Counted from the stretch's first letter, positions 8,839 through 17,249 are shown. The stretch is DNA of 64,000 nucleotides from CAYVOV01 sp964453525 (GCA_964453525.1 CAYVOV010000018.1:28224-92223); one strand, 5' to 3'. The notes: generated from the sequence alone by a model not told the origin. Made by a program: numbers and translations.

Positions 8839-8920
8839 AATTGGCTTTCCTTTCCTGAAATACTAAATTTCAGCATAAACTCTAAGGTTCACCGTGTCAA
8901 ATGTATTCCTGTTATCCGGG

Positions 8921-8964
8921 GGGAAAGACCAAAGGAGAGCTATTGCTCTCCTTTGGTCTTTCCC
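8921..8964. terminator. Perfect 20-bp hairpin between a small gene and rnc
   Basis: A flawless inverted repeat with 20-bp arms (8921-8940 and 8945-8964) and a TATT loop. It lies downstream of the minus-strand gene at 8994-9137 and upstream of rnc. It lacks a long T-run, so it may act as a terminator, an RNase III substrate or both; its position just before rnc makes the second idea attractive. Confidence 0.6.
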
Positions 8965-8993
8965 ATAATATCTGTGATTCCGTAGTCAAGGAG

Positions 8994-9137
8994 TTAAATG
9001 CGGCTTGTCAGGATGTAGTATACGTATTCAGAAGGATATTTCTTCAATACCTGCTCGGTCGAGCACTTTAGCCCTTCTCCCAGAACCAGTTCCAGCGCCT
9101 CGTCAAACGATGATGAAATCTTCTTGAATACCGTCAT
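8994..9137 (-). CDS. Small hypothetical protein of 47 residues
   Basis: The ATG follows GAGGTGA by six bases, a near-ideal ribosome-binding site. The protein begins MTVFKKISSSFDEALELV, continues through a KCSTEQVLKKYP segment and ends YVYYILTSRI. It looks like a small helical domain. No family recognised. It lies in the 8839-9373 gap. Confidence 0.6.
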   Translation of the reverse strand: MTVFKKISSSFDEALELVLGEGLKCSTEQVLKKYPSEYVYYILTSRI

Positions 9138-9373
9138 TTATTCTCACCTCTTTCAATCGTGCTACTTCACACCTGCTGGATATAATTTTCTTTAAGTCTA
9201 TTATAGACACAGCATCACCCGGTGTATGTGACCCAAGTAACATCGGAACAGTAATAATGAATTACCTGATAGAGGTACCCTGTAAAATGAGAGAATTGAT
9301 GCAGTGCAATTTTACCGGTTACTTTAATCTAACCGTCTGTCCCCCCAGCACCTTCCCCCAAGTAACTACCGGT

Positions 9374-9685
9374 TTATGTAATATTCGGTTGTTCCTGGTG
9401 CCTGGGAGGGCGCGTTGAAGCGGCTCCGAAGTAAAAACCCACAATACTCCCCATTATTCCTACTGCCCATTCGGGCAATTCCGGCATATATATACCTTCA
9501 AGACTGCATATAATCAGCGTAGCAATGAATCCAATTGCCAGGAGAGCTCTCACTGAACCTCTGGGCAGTCCAAGGGCGTTAAGCTGCCAGTCCCAAGCGG
9601 TAAGTTTGCCGATTTTCATTAAGTAAACATTAATTCCCCACAAGATTATCAGAACTACAAATATAAAAGTAACTATGTATACCAT
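9374..9685 (-). CDS. Small membrane protein with three hydrophobic segments
   Basis: 103 residues: a hydrophobic helix at residues 3-22, an amphipathic WDWQLNALGLPRGSVR linker, a second helix (ALLAIGFIATLIICSL) and a third (WAVGIMGSIVGFYFGAAS), then a polar tail. The LPRGSVRALLAIGF-type motif occurs in many uncharacterised bacterial membrane proteins. It is the last host gene before the tRNA-Gln element on the left. Confidence 0.65.
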   Translation of the reverse strand: MVYIVTFIFVVLIILWGINVYLMKIGKLTAWDWQLNALGLPRGSVRALLAIGFIATLIICSLEGIYMPELPEWAVGIMGSIVGFYFGAASTRPPRHQEQPNIT

Positions 9686-9900
9686 CGTCCTTCTGCTCCT
9701 TTAGTATATTATCCGTGAATAACAGATGCCCGAATTACAATAATGCCTGACTGATTTGCTAAACTTACTTTTCACCTGAAAGCGAAGGTTGTAGCGTCTG
9801 GTTTACATATTGTTGATTGAGTATATCCCCCGTGAATATCTTTGTCAATGCTTATCAGTATGGGATGATGGATTAACTTTCAATTCATTGTGGAGGGGGT

Positions 9901-10800
9901 ATGCAAATAGCAATTGCTTTGACAGGCAGGCTGATAGTGGCTATAATCAAAACTGCGCTGGGGAATAGTCTAACGGTAGGACAGCGGACTCTGGACTTAG
10001 CCCCAAAGCTAAAACTGTTAAGCGAATTCCTTAAATCACGTAGACAAGGTATCTCTCCTAAGACGCTCAAGTTTTACGAGGGATACCTTAAACGTTCTGG
10101 TCGTGTAATCGGTATCAATGTCATAGGTCAAGAGATAACGGAATTCTTGAATTCTCTTGATTGTACCAATGGTGGTAAGCACGCATATTACAGGACGTTG
10201 CGTTCATTCTATACCTGGTTGTATTCAAGAAAATCAGGTCACCATCTAAACCCCCAAGATAATCCGATTCTTGATGTTGATGCTCCAAAAGTAGAGAAAA
10301 GGATACTCCCCAGCTTAACAGAGGAACAGGTTGAGTTTCTCATTAATCACGTTAAGAGTGTGCGGGATAAATGTCTTATTTCTTTACTTGCTGATTCAGG
10401 TATGCGACTCAGTGAAATTGCGAGTGTCAAACAAAGTGACATTGATTGGAATACAAAAACCATTCTGATTATCGGTAAGGGTAATAAGCAAAGGAGAGCA
10501 CCATTCACGAGTAAAACAGGAAAATGGTTGAGAGAATTACCAGACCAAGAAGATAACATTTGGGGTATCAATAAATATGGGATTCAACAGATGTTAGAAA
10601 GATTGGAAAACGAAACTGGTATTAAATGTAACCCCCACGTATTTAGAAGAGCATTCGCTTGTAACCTTCACAGAAAGGGACTCTCTACGTTGAGCATAAT
10701 GTATCTTGGTGGGTGGGAAAATCTTGATATGGTCTTACGATATACAAGAAGCATCACCTTTGAAGATTGCTTAAAGCACTATGAGCAAGTGAATAGCTAA
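9901..10800 (+). CDS. Tyrosine recombinase (integrase), catalytic part, frame spanning attL
   Basis: 299 residues as the frame stands. Residues 34-125 are a SAM-like core-binding domain (SEFLKSRRQGISPKTLKFYEG). The catalytic residues are all visible: R169 in SGMRLSE, K193 in GKGNK, H246 and R249 in HVFRR, W272 in GGW and nucleophile Y281 in VLRYTRS. The first 31 residues are not of the integrase: residues 1-18 come from host DNA including the tRNA promoter and 19-31 from the att core. The ATG at 9901 has GGAGG four bases upstream but lies before the promoter at 9919-9947; no ATG, GTG or TTG follows in frame between that promoter and residue 83. The native N-terminus is probably the HTH frame at 21733, joined on excision. 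Confidence 0.93.
   Translation: MQIAIALTGRLIVAIIKTALGNSLTVGQRTLDLAPKLKLLSEFLKSRRQGISPKTLKFYEGYLKRSGRVIGINVIGQEITEFLNSLDCTNGGKHAYYRTLRSFYTWLYSRKSGHHLNPQDNPILDVDAPKVEKRILPSLTEEQVEFLINHVKSVRDKCLISLLADSGMRLSEIASVKQSDIDWNTKTILIIGKGNKQRRAPFTSKTGKWLRELPDQEDNIWGINKYGIQQMLERLENETGIKCNPHVFRRAFACNLHRKGLSTLSIMYLGGWENLDMVLRYTRSITFEDCLKHYEQVNS
9919..9947 (+). promoter_or_regulatory. Consensus promoter of the original tRNA-Gln gene
   Basis: TTGACA at 9919-9924 and TATAAT at 9942-9947, spaced by exactly 17 bases, with transcription expected to begin about 9953-9954, five or so bases before the position equivalent to the tRNA 5' end (9959). It is a perfect sigma-70-type promoter. It lies in host DNA left of the attachment core, so it is the displaced promoter of the interrupted tRNA gene. 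Confidence 0.85.
9956..9995 (+). repeat. attL core (40 bp)
   Basis: Identical over 40 bases to 21905-21944. It contains the 5' half of tRNA-Gln up to the anticodon loop, after which the sequence diverges from a tRNA. It lies inside the recombinase reading frame, encoding the peptide LGNSLTVGQRTLD. Confidence 0.92.
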
Positions 10801-10847
10801 TCCCCTCTTTGTAGACTAAAGTTCCGCCAAACATAGAATAGAACAGC

Positions 10848-10885
10848 AACCCCTCTGAAATCCAAAATCAGGGGGGTTATCTTTT
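10848..10885 (+). terminator. Rho-independent terminator after the integrase
   Basis: An 11-bp stem (AACCCCTCTGA with TCAGGGGGGTT, one G-T pair) and a nine-base loop, followed by a T-rich tract (TATCTTTTGTT). It sits 48 bases after the integrase stop codon. The rest of 10886-11092 shows no gene. Confidence 0.8.
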
Positions 10886-11092
10886 GTTCTTTTGAATCTA
10901 TAAAGCAAGAACAGGTATAAAACCACTACTTCTTAGATTGCTTGGCAGATTTTTTGCCTGAGAGAAAAAATGACCATTTTTTAAAGCTAATCAAATCGCA
11001 TATTTTCACCCTTACAATTATCACAGAGTATTACAAAGAAGATGCTCTAACGTTATGCTGGACTTTGAGCAGGAGTGAAGTTTGAGAATTTT

Positions 11093-11124
11093 CTGAACAG
11101 CACGTGGATAGCGCTTCTGTTCAG
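11093..11124 (-). terminator. Hairpin after the 43-residue gene
   Basis: CTGAACAG at 11093-11100 pairs with CTGTTCAG at 11117-11124. Read on the minus strand it follows the stop at 11148 and is followed by AAAATTCTC. The GGCTGAACAG half also recurs near the right end of the element (21589-21598). Confidence 0.45.
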
Positions 11125-11147
11125 CCTGTGTTCTAACCTACGTGGGG

Positions 11148-11279
11148 CTATTTCTTCTTGGGTGACGGTTTTTTTGGTGCTGGTGGAGGTGGAGCGTAAC
11201 CATGTTTACGAACATCTGGTCTTGTGGTTGGTTTGGAGGGAGTAACAATTTTTTTACCACCACCTTTTGTCCCTGCCAT
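11148..11279 (-). CDS. Small basic protein of 43 residues
   Basis: The ATG follows GGAGGA by nine bases. The protein begins MAGTKGGGKKIVTPSKPTT, has a proline run (APPPPAPKKP) and ends PSPKKK. It is almost free of hydrophobic residues and likely disordered, possibly a nucleic-acid-binding peptide. No family recognised. Confidence 0.6.
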   Translation of the reverse strand: MAGTKGGGKKIVTPSKPTTRPDVRKHGYAPPPPAPKKPSPKKK

Positions 11280-11294
11280 TTTTACTTTCCTCCG

Positions 11295-11729
11295 TTAATT
11301 AAGATTTGTAATCGCAAAAGTAATAAGAAATGATACTCCCACAATAAACATCAGCATTGAGAACCAATTAAGGCTCTTCGTTACTTTTCCGAATACGTTC
11401 GGGGGCATCCTCTTTTTTCTATCAAGCTCTTCTACCCGTAACTTATCTACTATTTCAATTTGTTTATAACAAGCTTCTTGACTGAACAAGAACGATATGA
11501 GAGTTAGGAGAATGCTAACGGCAAAGGATACCCAAGCTATTCCAAGATAAACCACAGTACCAGATTTGGGGTTAGGTGCTATTTGATTTATGAATACCAA
11601 TGAAAGACCAAACGTACCACCAGACAGAGTAAGAATCCACCTATCAAAGCTCTTAGCTTGCTCTAATAAGGCAGAGTTAAGCGATTTCCTGTCTTCTAAG
11701 AGATATTCTTCATACTTCTCGTCTTCCAC
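11295..11729 (-). CDS. Small integral membrane protein of unknown function
   Basis: 144 residues. A polar N-terminal helix (about 1-28) precedes hydrophobic segments at roughly 31-48, 58-84 and 119-141, with a charged loop (EIVDKLRVEELDRKKR) between the last two. No catalytic motif. Within mobile elements such small membrane proteins can be effectors of defence modules or anti-phage pores; nothing here proves that. Confidence 0.65.
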   Translation of the reverse strand: MEDEKYEEYLLEDRKSLNSALLEQAKSFDRWILTLSGGTFGLSLVFINQIAPNPKSGTVVYLGIAWVSFAVSILLTLISFLFSQEACYKQIEIVDKLRVEELDRKKRMPPNVFGKVTKSLNWFSMLMFIVGVSFLITFAITNLN

Positions 11730-11869
11730 TGGCTAACCTCATAATACCCTGAGACTTGCACTATTATACAACTTTCTCCATACTACTGCCTTATTTGAAG
11801 AGGGGGTAAGGACAATAGAGCAAAGGGGAGCACCGCACCTAAAATTAACCTAACCATTGACACCCACTA

Positions 11870-12826
11870 CTACGGGGGAATATCTTCCAAGGAATAATCG
11901 TATACTGGGCACTCTATTCTAAACCATAATCTCAGCCCTACATTACCATTTTCTCTTTTGCATTGGACATCAATGTACTTATCCACACCCCAATTATCGG
12001 TATTCGTCCATTCTGATATGTACGACCCGAGCCAGTCATCTTCAACTCCAAATATTTCGGCATATATATTTGATAAATCTACCTCCGCTAAAGTAAGTAG
12101 TAATGAGGTTGGAGTTCCTATGTAAACACCAGTAACAATATCCATAACCTCGTAAATTAACTCTTCTTTAAATCCTCCATCTTGTTCGTATGCAGTCGCA
12201 AACAGTCTGAGAGAATCTCCTATTTCTTCGGATTCAAATATAAGCAAAGGTACGGATAATACCTCATCCTGCTTTAATTCAACAAAACCTTCACTTGGGA
12301 CAGATTTTTTAAAGGTGTTCTTACCATCAGTTGCGACAAACCCCACTTGTATCTCACCTGTTATCGGTTGATTTCGCATAACATCCCATAATTCCCTAAA
12401 GCTTTCTCCTTCTTCTCCGCATTCGTTAACTCCTATCTTTTCAAGCCATATTCTTATTGGAGGATTTTTTGTCTTTGCCACAAACATAGTGCTTGTATTT
12501 TCACCAACTAAATTGTAGGATACTATTTCATATCTATAGGTTGTCGCTGGTCTCAATCCTTCATTAAGATATTCTTCAGAACCTTCGGGTAGGTCACTAA
12601 CCTTCTGACCGTCACGCATTACCCGAAATCCCAATTCGTTATTAGAAGCATCTGTCCAGGTTAGCTGAATCTCAATGGAAGATGATGATTTTACGTCTAG
12701 ATTATATGGAGCTTTTGGAGGTTTTTGCATAATCTGGGCTTGATAGTTCCTATACCAGAGAGATACTCCCAATGCGATTAAAGCCAATGCTACAAATAGA
12801 ACTGAAAACCATACTAGCTTCTTCAT
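11870..12826 (-). CDS. Membrane-anchored fibronectin type III domain protein
   Basis: 318 residues. An N-terminal signal anchor (LVWFSVLFVALALIALGVSL) is followed at about 38-120 by one fibronectin type III domain with typical landmarks (PPKAPYNLDVKSSSS, LTWTDASNNELGFRV, LRPATTYRYEIVSYN). The C-terminal 200 residues are acidic and unrecognised, with one extra CGEEGES segment. It is probably exposed outside the membrane. The divergent ATPase gene starts within 150 bases. Confidence 0.75.
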   Translation of the reverse strand: MKKLVWFSVLFVALALIALGVSLWYRNYQAQIMQKPPKAPYNLDVKSSSSIEIQLTWTDASNNELGFRVMRDGQKVSDLPEGSEEYLNEGLRPATTYRYEIVSYNLVGENTSTMFVAKTKNPPIRIWLEKIGVNECGEEGESFRELWDVMRNQPITGEIQVGFVATDGKNTFKKSVPSEGFVELKQDEVLSVPLLIFESEEIGDSLRLFATAYEQDGGFKEELIYEVMDIVTGVYIGTPTSLLLTLAEVDLSNIYAEIFGVEDDWLGSYISEWTNTDNWGVDKYIDVQCKRENGNVGLRLWFRIECPVYDYSLEDIPP

Positions 12827-12972
12827 ATAAGAATTATAACATAATAGTTAGAGCTTCATAAAAATTGACACCCATACTGCGTGGGAGCTTGATAATTTAA
12901 TATATATGTAATACGATGTGCTTTGAAAGAGACAAATCAGACAGTGGGATAATACTCTTATTGGAGGTGGGT

Positions 12973-14127
12973 ATGTTTCTAAAGTCAATTGAATATACTC
13001 AATTTGATGGAACGCCTAGACTTTGGAAGCTGGAAGGTTGTACCTTTGGTAATATTAACCTTATTGTAGGGAAAAACGCTACGGGTAAGTCTAGAACGCT
13101 CAACATTGTTAATGGTTTAGCGAATCTACTATCAGGTGAACGTAAACTTCAATACGTTTCTGGAAATTACACGGCAGAATTTGATAATAATGGACAAGAA
13201 GTAAAGTATGTTCTTCATTATGAAAATAATTCAATAATTGAGGAAGAACTTTATATCGATTCCGAGAATAAATTAATGCGAGGGAAGGATGGATACGGTT
13301 CGATATACTATACTAAACAAGACGAAATAATTGATTTTCAAACTCCTCCAAATGAGTTAGCGACTGTTGCTAGAAGAGACATAATTCAACATCCTTTCTT
13401 GGAGGATTTATATAACTGGGGCAGATATATACGACATTACCTGTTTGGAACAGAGTTAGGTAAATCGCAATTAGCAGTATTGCTCAAGGATGAGGAAAAA
13501 GCTGAACAACAAGTATTGAATCCTAAAAACACTAACCTTGTAATAGCTATGTTTGTTGAGGGTCAAAAAAGGTATTCTGATGGTTTCACTGAAGCAATAA
13601 TAAATGATATGACTGCTATTGGCTATGCGTTAGAAAGCATTGGAACACATACACCTGAAAGCTTGCTCATACAGAGCAACTTACCGACTGAACCAGTAGC
13701 TTTGTACGTTAAAGAGAATGACCTTGAATGTAATACAGACCAAATCGATATGTCTCAAGGTATGTTTAGAGCACTTTCTCTAATAATTCAAATTCACTAT
13801 TCATTATTTACTGGCACACCAAGTTCTATTCTTATTGACGACATAGGTGAAGGACTGGATTTTGAGCGTTCTTCATCTCTTATAAAGTTACTAATTGAGA
13901 GAGCTGAAAATTCATCTATACAGCTTATTATGGCTACGAATGACCGTTTCATAATGAATAACGTTCCTCTTGAATATTGGTTGGTTATCCAACGTATCGG
14001 TGGTATCTGTAGGATTTATAACCAAAGAAACTCCCCACAGTTATTTGAAGACTTCAAGCTAACAGGGCTCAATAACTTTGATTTCTTTTCAAGTGAATAT
14101 TACCTTAAGGGTAACCGCCAAAATTGA
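12973..14127 (+). CDS. AAA/ABC-type ATPase of a two-gene module (PARIS AriA-like organisation)
   Basis: 384 residues from the ATG at 12973, chosen because GGAGGTG lies five bases upstream; an in-frame upstream start would add 19 residues without a ribosome-binding site. Walker A is GKNATGKS at residues 33-40. An ABC-like signature region (SQGMFRALSLI) is followed by Walker B ILIDDIGEGLD and a D-loop/H-loop region ending MATNDRFIMNN. The small ABC/OLD-like ATPase fold is typical of defence ATPases. The next gene overlaps by four bases and encodes a DUF4276 protein. Confidence 0.85.
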   Translation: MFLKSIEYTQFDGTPRLWKLEGCTFGNINLIVGKNATGKSRTLNIVNGLANLLSGERKLQYVSGNYTAEFDNNGQEVKYVLHYENNSIIEEELYIDSENKLMRGKDGYGSIYYTKQDEIIDFQTPPNELATVARRDIIQHPFLEDLYNWGRYIRHYLFGTELGKSQLAVLLKDEEKAEQQVLNPKNTNLVIAMFVEGQKRYSDGFTEAIINDMTAIGYALESIGTHTPESLLIQSNLPTEPVALYVKENDLECNTDQIDMSQGMFRALSLIIQIHYSLFTGTPSSILIDDIGEGLDFERSSSLIKLLIERAENSSIQLIMATNDRFIMNNVPLEYWLVIQRIGGICRIYNQRNSPQLFEDFKLTGLNNFDFFSSEYYLKGNRQN

Positions 14128-14852
14128 AAAGAATTGCAGTATTTGCCGAGGGACAAACTGAACTTATTTTCATTCGAGATTTTCTACTTAAGGTATTAGA
14201 CCCTTCAAAGATAAGTTTCGAGTGCCTTGAACTAATTGCCCATCAAGATTCTCCAGTGCCCTATAAGTATTCGAGTCCAAGTGCAGAAATACACTTCCTT
14301 ATCTTGAACGTACGGGGTGATGAGGGAGTCTTGAGTTCTATCAAGGAAAGAGAAAGAAAGTTGATTCAAGAGAATGGATATGAGAGAATCATTGGTTTAA
14401 GAGATATGTATTCTGAAGAATACACTAAACTGTCGCCAGGAAAAATAGATGACTACGTGTCCAATGCAATAACTCAAAGACATAATCAAATAATCGAGGA
14501 GATGGCACATCCTGAAAGAATTAAACTGTATTTTGCAATTATGGAAATAGAAGCTTGGTTTCTTGGTATGTATTATCTTTTTCAAAAGATTGATTCGGCA
14601 TTAACTGTAGATTATATTGAGAAGAAGTTAGGCATTAATTTAGTGATTATTGACCCGCAAAAGGAGTTCTATAGACCTGAAGACCAAGTCAATAGTATAT
14701 TGCAATTGTGTGGACGTGAATACAAGAAGAAATGGGCTGAAATTGAAAGTATTTGTAGTCATATAGATTCTTTAGACTATGATGCTGCGAGGGAAAACGC
14801 TAGATGTGTGTGTTTTGATGATTTCTATCAAGAGATAGTTAGTTACAATTGA
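14124..14852 (+). CDS. DUF4276 (TOPRIM-like) partner of the ATPase
   Basis: 242 residues, TTG start overlapping the ATPase stop as TTGA, so strictly coupled. The N-terminal FAEGQTELIF segment has the conserved EGxTE glutamates of DUF4276, and IMEIEAWFLG near residue 150 matches the family's second signature. DUF4276 is considered TOPRIM-like, a fold used by nucleases such as OLD and the PARIS effector AriB. The classic DxD pair of TOPRIM is not obvious here. A toxic nuclease activated by the ATPase is the natural hypothesis. Confidence 0.75.
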   Translation: MKRIAVFAEGQTELIFIRDFLLKVLDPSKISFECLELIAHQDSPVPYKYSSPSAEIHFLILNVRGDEGVLSSIKERERKLIQENGYERIIGLRDMYSEEYTKLSPGKIDDYVSNAITQRHNQIIEEMAHPERIKLYFAIMEIEAWFLGMYYLFQKIDSALTVDYIEKKLGINLVIIDPQKEFYRPEDQVNSILQLCGREYKKKWAEIESICSHIDSLDYDAARENARCVCFDDFYQEIVSYN

Positions 14853-14883
14853 TTGTCAATATAAGTTTGGGGGCATTAAACAA

Positions 14884-15338
14884 GGGAGAACGCATTACTA
14901 CGCTCTCCCCCTGTATATAAGAACCTGAACAACCTCTTTGTTAGGTATCCGATGTAGCAGGGGAGGGAATCCTGCTACTTTGACTTAGCAAAAACCTTTT
15001 CTTTAGTACTCAGCACTTAGCTGAGCCGATTGCAGGGCGGCAAGAGAGCTTTACCACCCCACGGAGAAGAAATCTATGAACATAAAACCTGCAAAGATTT
15101 TATTACTCGCCAGTATCGTAAGCCTAACTTAGAGGCTTAGAAGAACTGTACTGGCTCTGAGCAGAAGAAATTCTTCTGCTCCGATTAGCCTGCCTTAATA
15201 AAAAGACAAGCTAGGTTGGAATATTTCGTCACTTCCACAAGGAAAATTCGACCTTTTTCCTTGCTAAATAATTTCTAATTTGCTTACTCGGAGAAGCAAA
15301 CTAGAACTTTCCCAACAAAGAACGCTGCCTTAAGCGTT
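14884..15338. ncRNA. Candidate large structured RNA or hairpin array
   Basis: No gene fits here, but at least nine stems occur in 455 bases: 14884-14909, 14954/14978 (8 bp), 15009/15025 (6 bp), 15030-15036 with 15088-15094 (7 bp), 15109-15115 with 15149-15155 enclosing 15119/15139 (7 bp each), 15159-15181 (11 bp, one-base loop), 15238/15263 (9 bp), 15279/15300 (7 bp) and 15321/15338 (6 bp). The first may terminate the ATPase operon and the last the minus-strand operon. The middle arrangement of nested and local stems looks like a folded RNA. Strand cannot be decided by eye. Confidence 0.5.
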
Positions 15339-15346
15339 CCGACTTT

Positions 15347-15505
15347 CTATGTAGTTTTAACGTCAAGTTTGCCAGTAGTTGAATCACCACCAACAATGAA
15401 ATATGTGTCTGCATCTGAATCATATGCAATCAGTAAGATGCCCTTCAAATTCAGGTCATTGATGTATATTGCTAACTCTTCTAATGTTCCTGTGATTATG
15501 CTCAT
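15347..15505 (-). CDS. Small acidic protein of 52 residues
   Basis: The ATG follows GAGGT by about seven bases and begins two bases after the stop of the next upstream gene. It reads MSIITGTLEELAIYINDLNL, then KGILLIAYDSDADTYFIVGG and a short tail. This resembles a compact alpha/beta domain. It is the last gene of the long minus-strand operon of the element. No family recognised. Confidence 0.6.
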   Translation of the reverse strand: MSIITGTLEELAIYINDLNLKGILLIAYDSDADTYFIVGGDSTTGKLDVKTT

Positions 15506-15507
15506 AT

Positions 15508-15795
15508 TTATACCTCTTCAAAATGCTGTTTTGTAGGGATAAGTTTTACCTTGCCATTAATCATACCAACATCAAAGTCACTACCAAACCACACCAATTC
15601 AGCACGCTTTTTCTGCCCCTTTTCTAGATAAGTATCCTGCCTTCTTCTACGGCTTTCAAAGTTGACTAAACAAGTAACCCATTCACACTTTGCCTTAATT
15701 TCCTTTTCCCAATCTCGGTAACATTGGGAACAGAAGTAAATCTTTGGGTTTTCCGTATGTAGCGTGACACCACAAATTGCGCATTCATAATACAT
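15508..15795 (-). CDS. Zinc-ribbon protein
   Basis: 95 residues with CAICG and CSQCY pairs in the first 27 positions, forming a treble-clef or ribbon zinc site, then a basic ESRRRRQ patch and a beta-rich C-terminus. It is probably nucleic-acid binding. It stands in the middle of the element's minus-strand gene row. A non-coding stretch of about 210 bases lies upstream. Confidence 0.65.
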   Translation of the reverse strand: MYYECAICGVTLHTENPKIYFCSQCYRDWEKEIKAKCEWVTCLVNFESRRRRQDTYLEKGQKKRAELVWFGSDFDVGMINGKVKLIPTKQHFEEV

Positions 15796-16004
15796 TTATC
15801 CTTTCTCGAACAAATTAATTTAAAATATTGGAAATTAATCAAAGAATAGAGCACGTGCCAAAGAACGTGGAGTTTTGAAAACCGTAGAGATACTGAGATG
15901 TCATTGAATTAACAGAATAAAGGAAAATAGAGTGGTATTCTGACACCTATAGAAGTACAAAAAGTGCCGAAAAAAGTACGTTATTTTAGTGTTTTTTGAC
16001 ATTC

Positions 16005-16325
16005 TTAATTTTCCTGTAATTTACGCCAAACGGTAGAAGCTGACACCTTATACCCCAACTCTTTCATAGCACTAGCAATACGTTTATAACCTAAACCTTG
16101 ATTGTAGAGTTCCTTGATTAAACCGAGGGGTAATTGGATTCTGGGGCGACCACCAGCGTGTGGGCGATTTGCCAGTTCTTCTAACGTCATTCTGCCTGCC
16201 ATTCTGCACTTTTTACAAACAGGGTCCACCCACAGTTCAGCACCTTTAACTTTGCTGTCGAAGTCCTGTATTATCTTCTCAGTGTAACAAACAGCACAAA
16301 CCTTTGTACCCATTCTATATTTCAC
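16005..16325 (-). CDS. Zinc-finger / Hin-type helix-turn-helix protein
   Basis: 106 residues. The first 45 hold CAVCYTEK and CKKCRMAG, a four-cysteine zinc site. The C-terminal half (GRPRIQLPLGLIKELYNQGLGYKRIASAMKE) is a recombinase-type HTH ending with a recognition helix (SASTVWRKLQ). It overlaps the HNH gene by 11 bases, so the two are co-translated. It is probably a DNA-binding protein that could guide or regulate the HNH protein. Confidence 0.7.
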   Translation of the reverse strand: MKYRMGTKVCAVCYTEKIIQDFDSKVKGAELWVDPVCKKCRMAGRMTLEELANRPHAGGRPRIQLPLGLIKELYNQGLGYKRIASAMKELGYKVSASTVWRKLQEN

Positions 16326-16743
16326 CGTCCCATTTTTGTTTTCGTCTGTTACAACCTAAGCACAAAGTTTGATAGCCTTCAGGGTAATCCTGTTGCTTAA
16401 GCCAACAATAAAATCGGAGTCCTCCACCAATACCCAATGACTTTCTATGTCTCTTACCACCACCTGCTATATGGTCAATGCTAAGTTTCTTTAAATCAGC
16501 TTCCCCGCAGCATCCACATGACAAGTCATCCAACGCTGAATAGTGAGTCAGGACTTCTTGCTTAATTCGTTGGGCATATTGCAGGGGATAATCAGAATGG
16601 TCTGCCAACCATTTTCTTTGTGCCTCGGCATGGTCTGCTTTATGCTCTTGTTTCCAGTGCTTAATATATTGAACACGCTGAGTTCTGTGTTCTTGGTAGT
16701 ATTGCTTATTGTATTCTCTCATGTATTCTTTCTTATCAAACAT
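16315..16743 (-). CDS. HNH endonuclease family protein
   Basis: 142 residues. A basic, coiled N-terminus (EYMREYNKQYYQEHRTQR...) is followed by CGCCG, the catalytic LSIDHIAGGG histidine region and the closing TLCLGCNRRKQ with two zinc cysteines. This is the layout of phage-type HNH nucleases that nick or cut DNA near packaging or homing sites. It overlaps the downstream zinc-finger/HTH gene. Confidence 0.85.
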   Translation of the reverse strand: MFDKKEYMREYNKQYYQEHRTQRVQYIKHWKQEHKADHAEAQRKWLADHSDYPLQYAQRIKQEVLTHYSALDDLSCGCCGEADLKKLSIDHIAGGGKRHRKSLGIGGGLRFYCWLKQQDYPEGYQTLCLGCNRRKQKWDGEI

Positions 16744-16762
16744 TCCTCACTTCCATTCCTTT

Positions 16763-16954
16763 CTAATTCGGCGTAGCTAGTTTCTGCTTGCGTTTTTGCT
16801 CTTTGATTTTCTCTCTCTTTTCGAGGATGCCCTCAACTTTCATAAAACAAGATAACAAATCGTTGAGTCTGTCTGGTTCAATTTCGTTATCTATCTCCCT
16901 TAGCAGCCTATCCTTCAAGTTCTCAATAGTTAGGTTGCGTGGTTTACGTCCCAT
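16763..16954 (-). CDS. Small charged helical protein
   Basis: 63 residues, begins MGRKPRNLTIENLKDRLL and ends in a lysine-rich coiled tail (KREKIKEQKRKQK). A basic GRKPR start followed by helices resembles small DNA-binding proteins of phages. No specific family can be assigned. Confidence 0.55.
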   Translation of the reverse strand: MGRKPRNLTIENLKDRLLREIDNEIEPDRLNDLLSCFMKVEGILEKREKIKEQKRKQKLATPN

Positions 16955-16964
16955 ATTCCTTCTC

Positions 16965-17249
16965 CTAAATTCTCCTTATATCATATGCTTGAATAGGTTG
17001 ACCGTATCTACTGGGAACAAATTTCAATCCTTCAACAAATTCATTCGTAATGTCTTTGCCTGTATGCAAGTCAGTGACTTCCACTTTTACCAGTGGTTGA
17101 CATTCTTTCAAATATCTTTTCACACCTTCTCTCGTGCCTAAAGTAATTCCAGTTGCGGTCTCGTTTCGTGCTATTTGATTCTGAACTATAACTAAGCCCA
17201 AAATAACCTGTACTCGATAATTTTCCTGTGTAAATCCCGAAATCTTCAT
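16965..17249 (-). CDS. Hypothetical protein of 94 residues
   Basis: Reads MKISGFTQENYRVQVILG and later GTREGVKRYLKECQP, TDLHTGKDITNEF. Soluble and beta/alpha in character. The start overlaps the stop of the upstream cysteine-rich gene by four bases, showing operon organisation. No family recognised. Confidence 0.6.
   Translation of the reverse strand: MKISGFTQENYRVQVILGLVIVQNQIARNETATGITLGTREGVKRYLKECQPLVKVEVTDLHTGKDITNEFVEGLKFVPSRYGQPIQAYDIRRI

Noticed and set aside
15347..16743. OMEGA/HEARO-type system: HNH protein near a structured RNA
   Set aside because: The HNH protein is only 142 residues, without RuvC or bridge-helix parts of IscB, and five other features lie between it and the stems.
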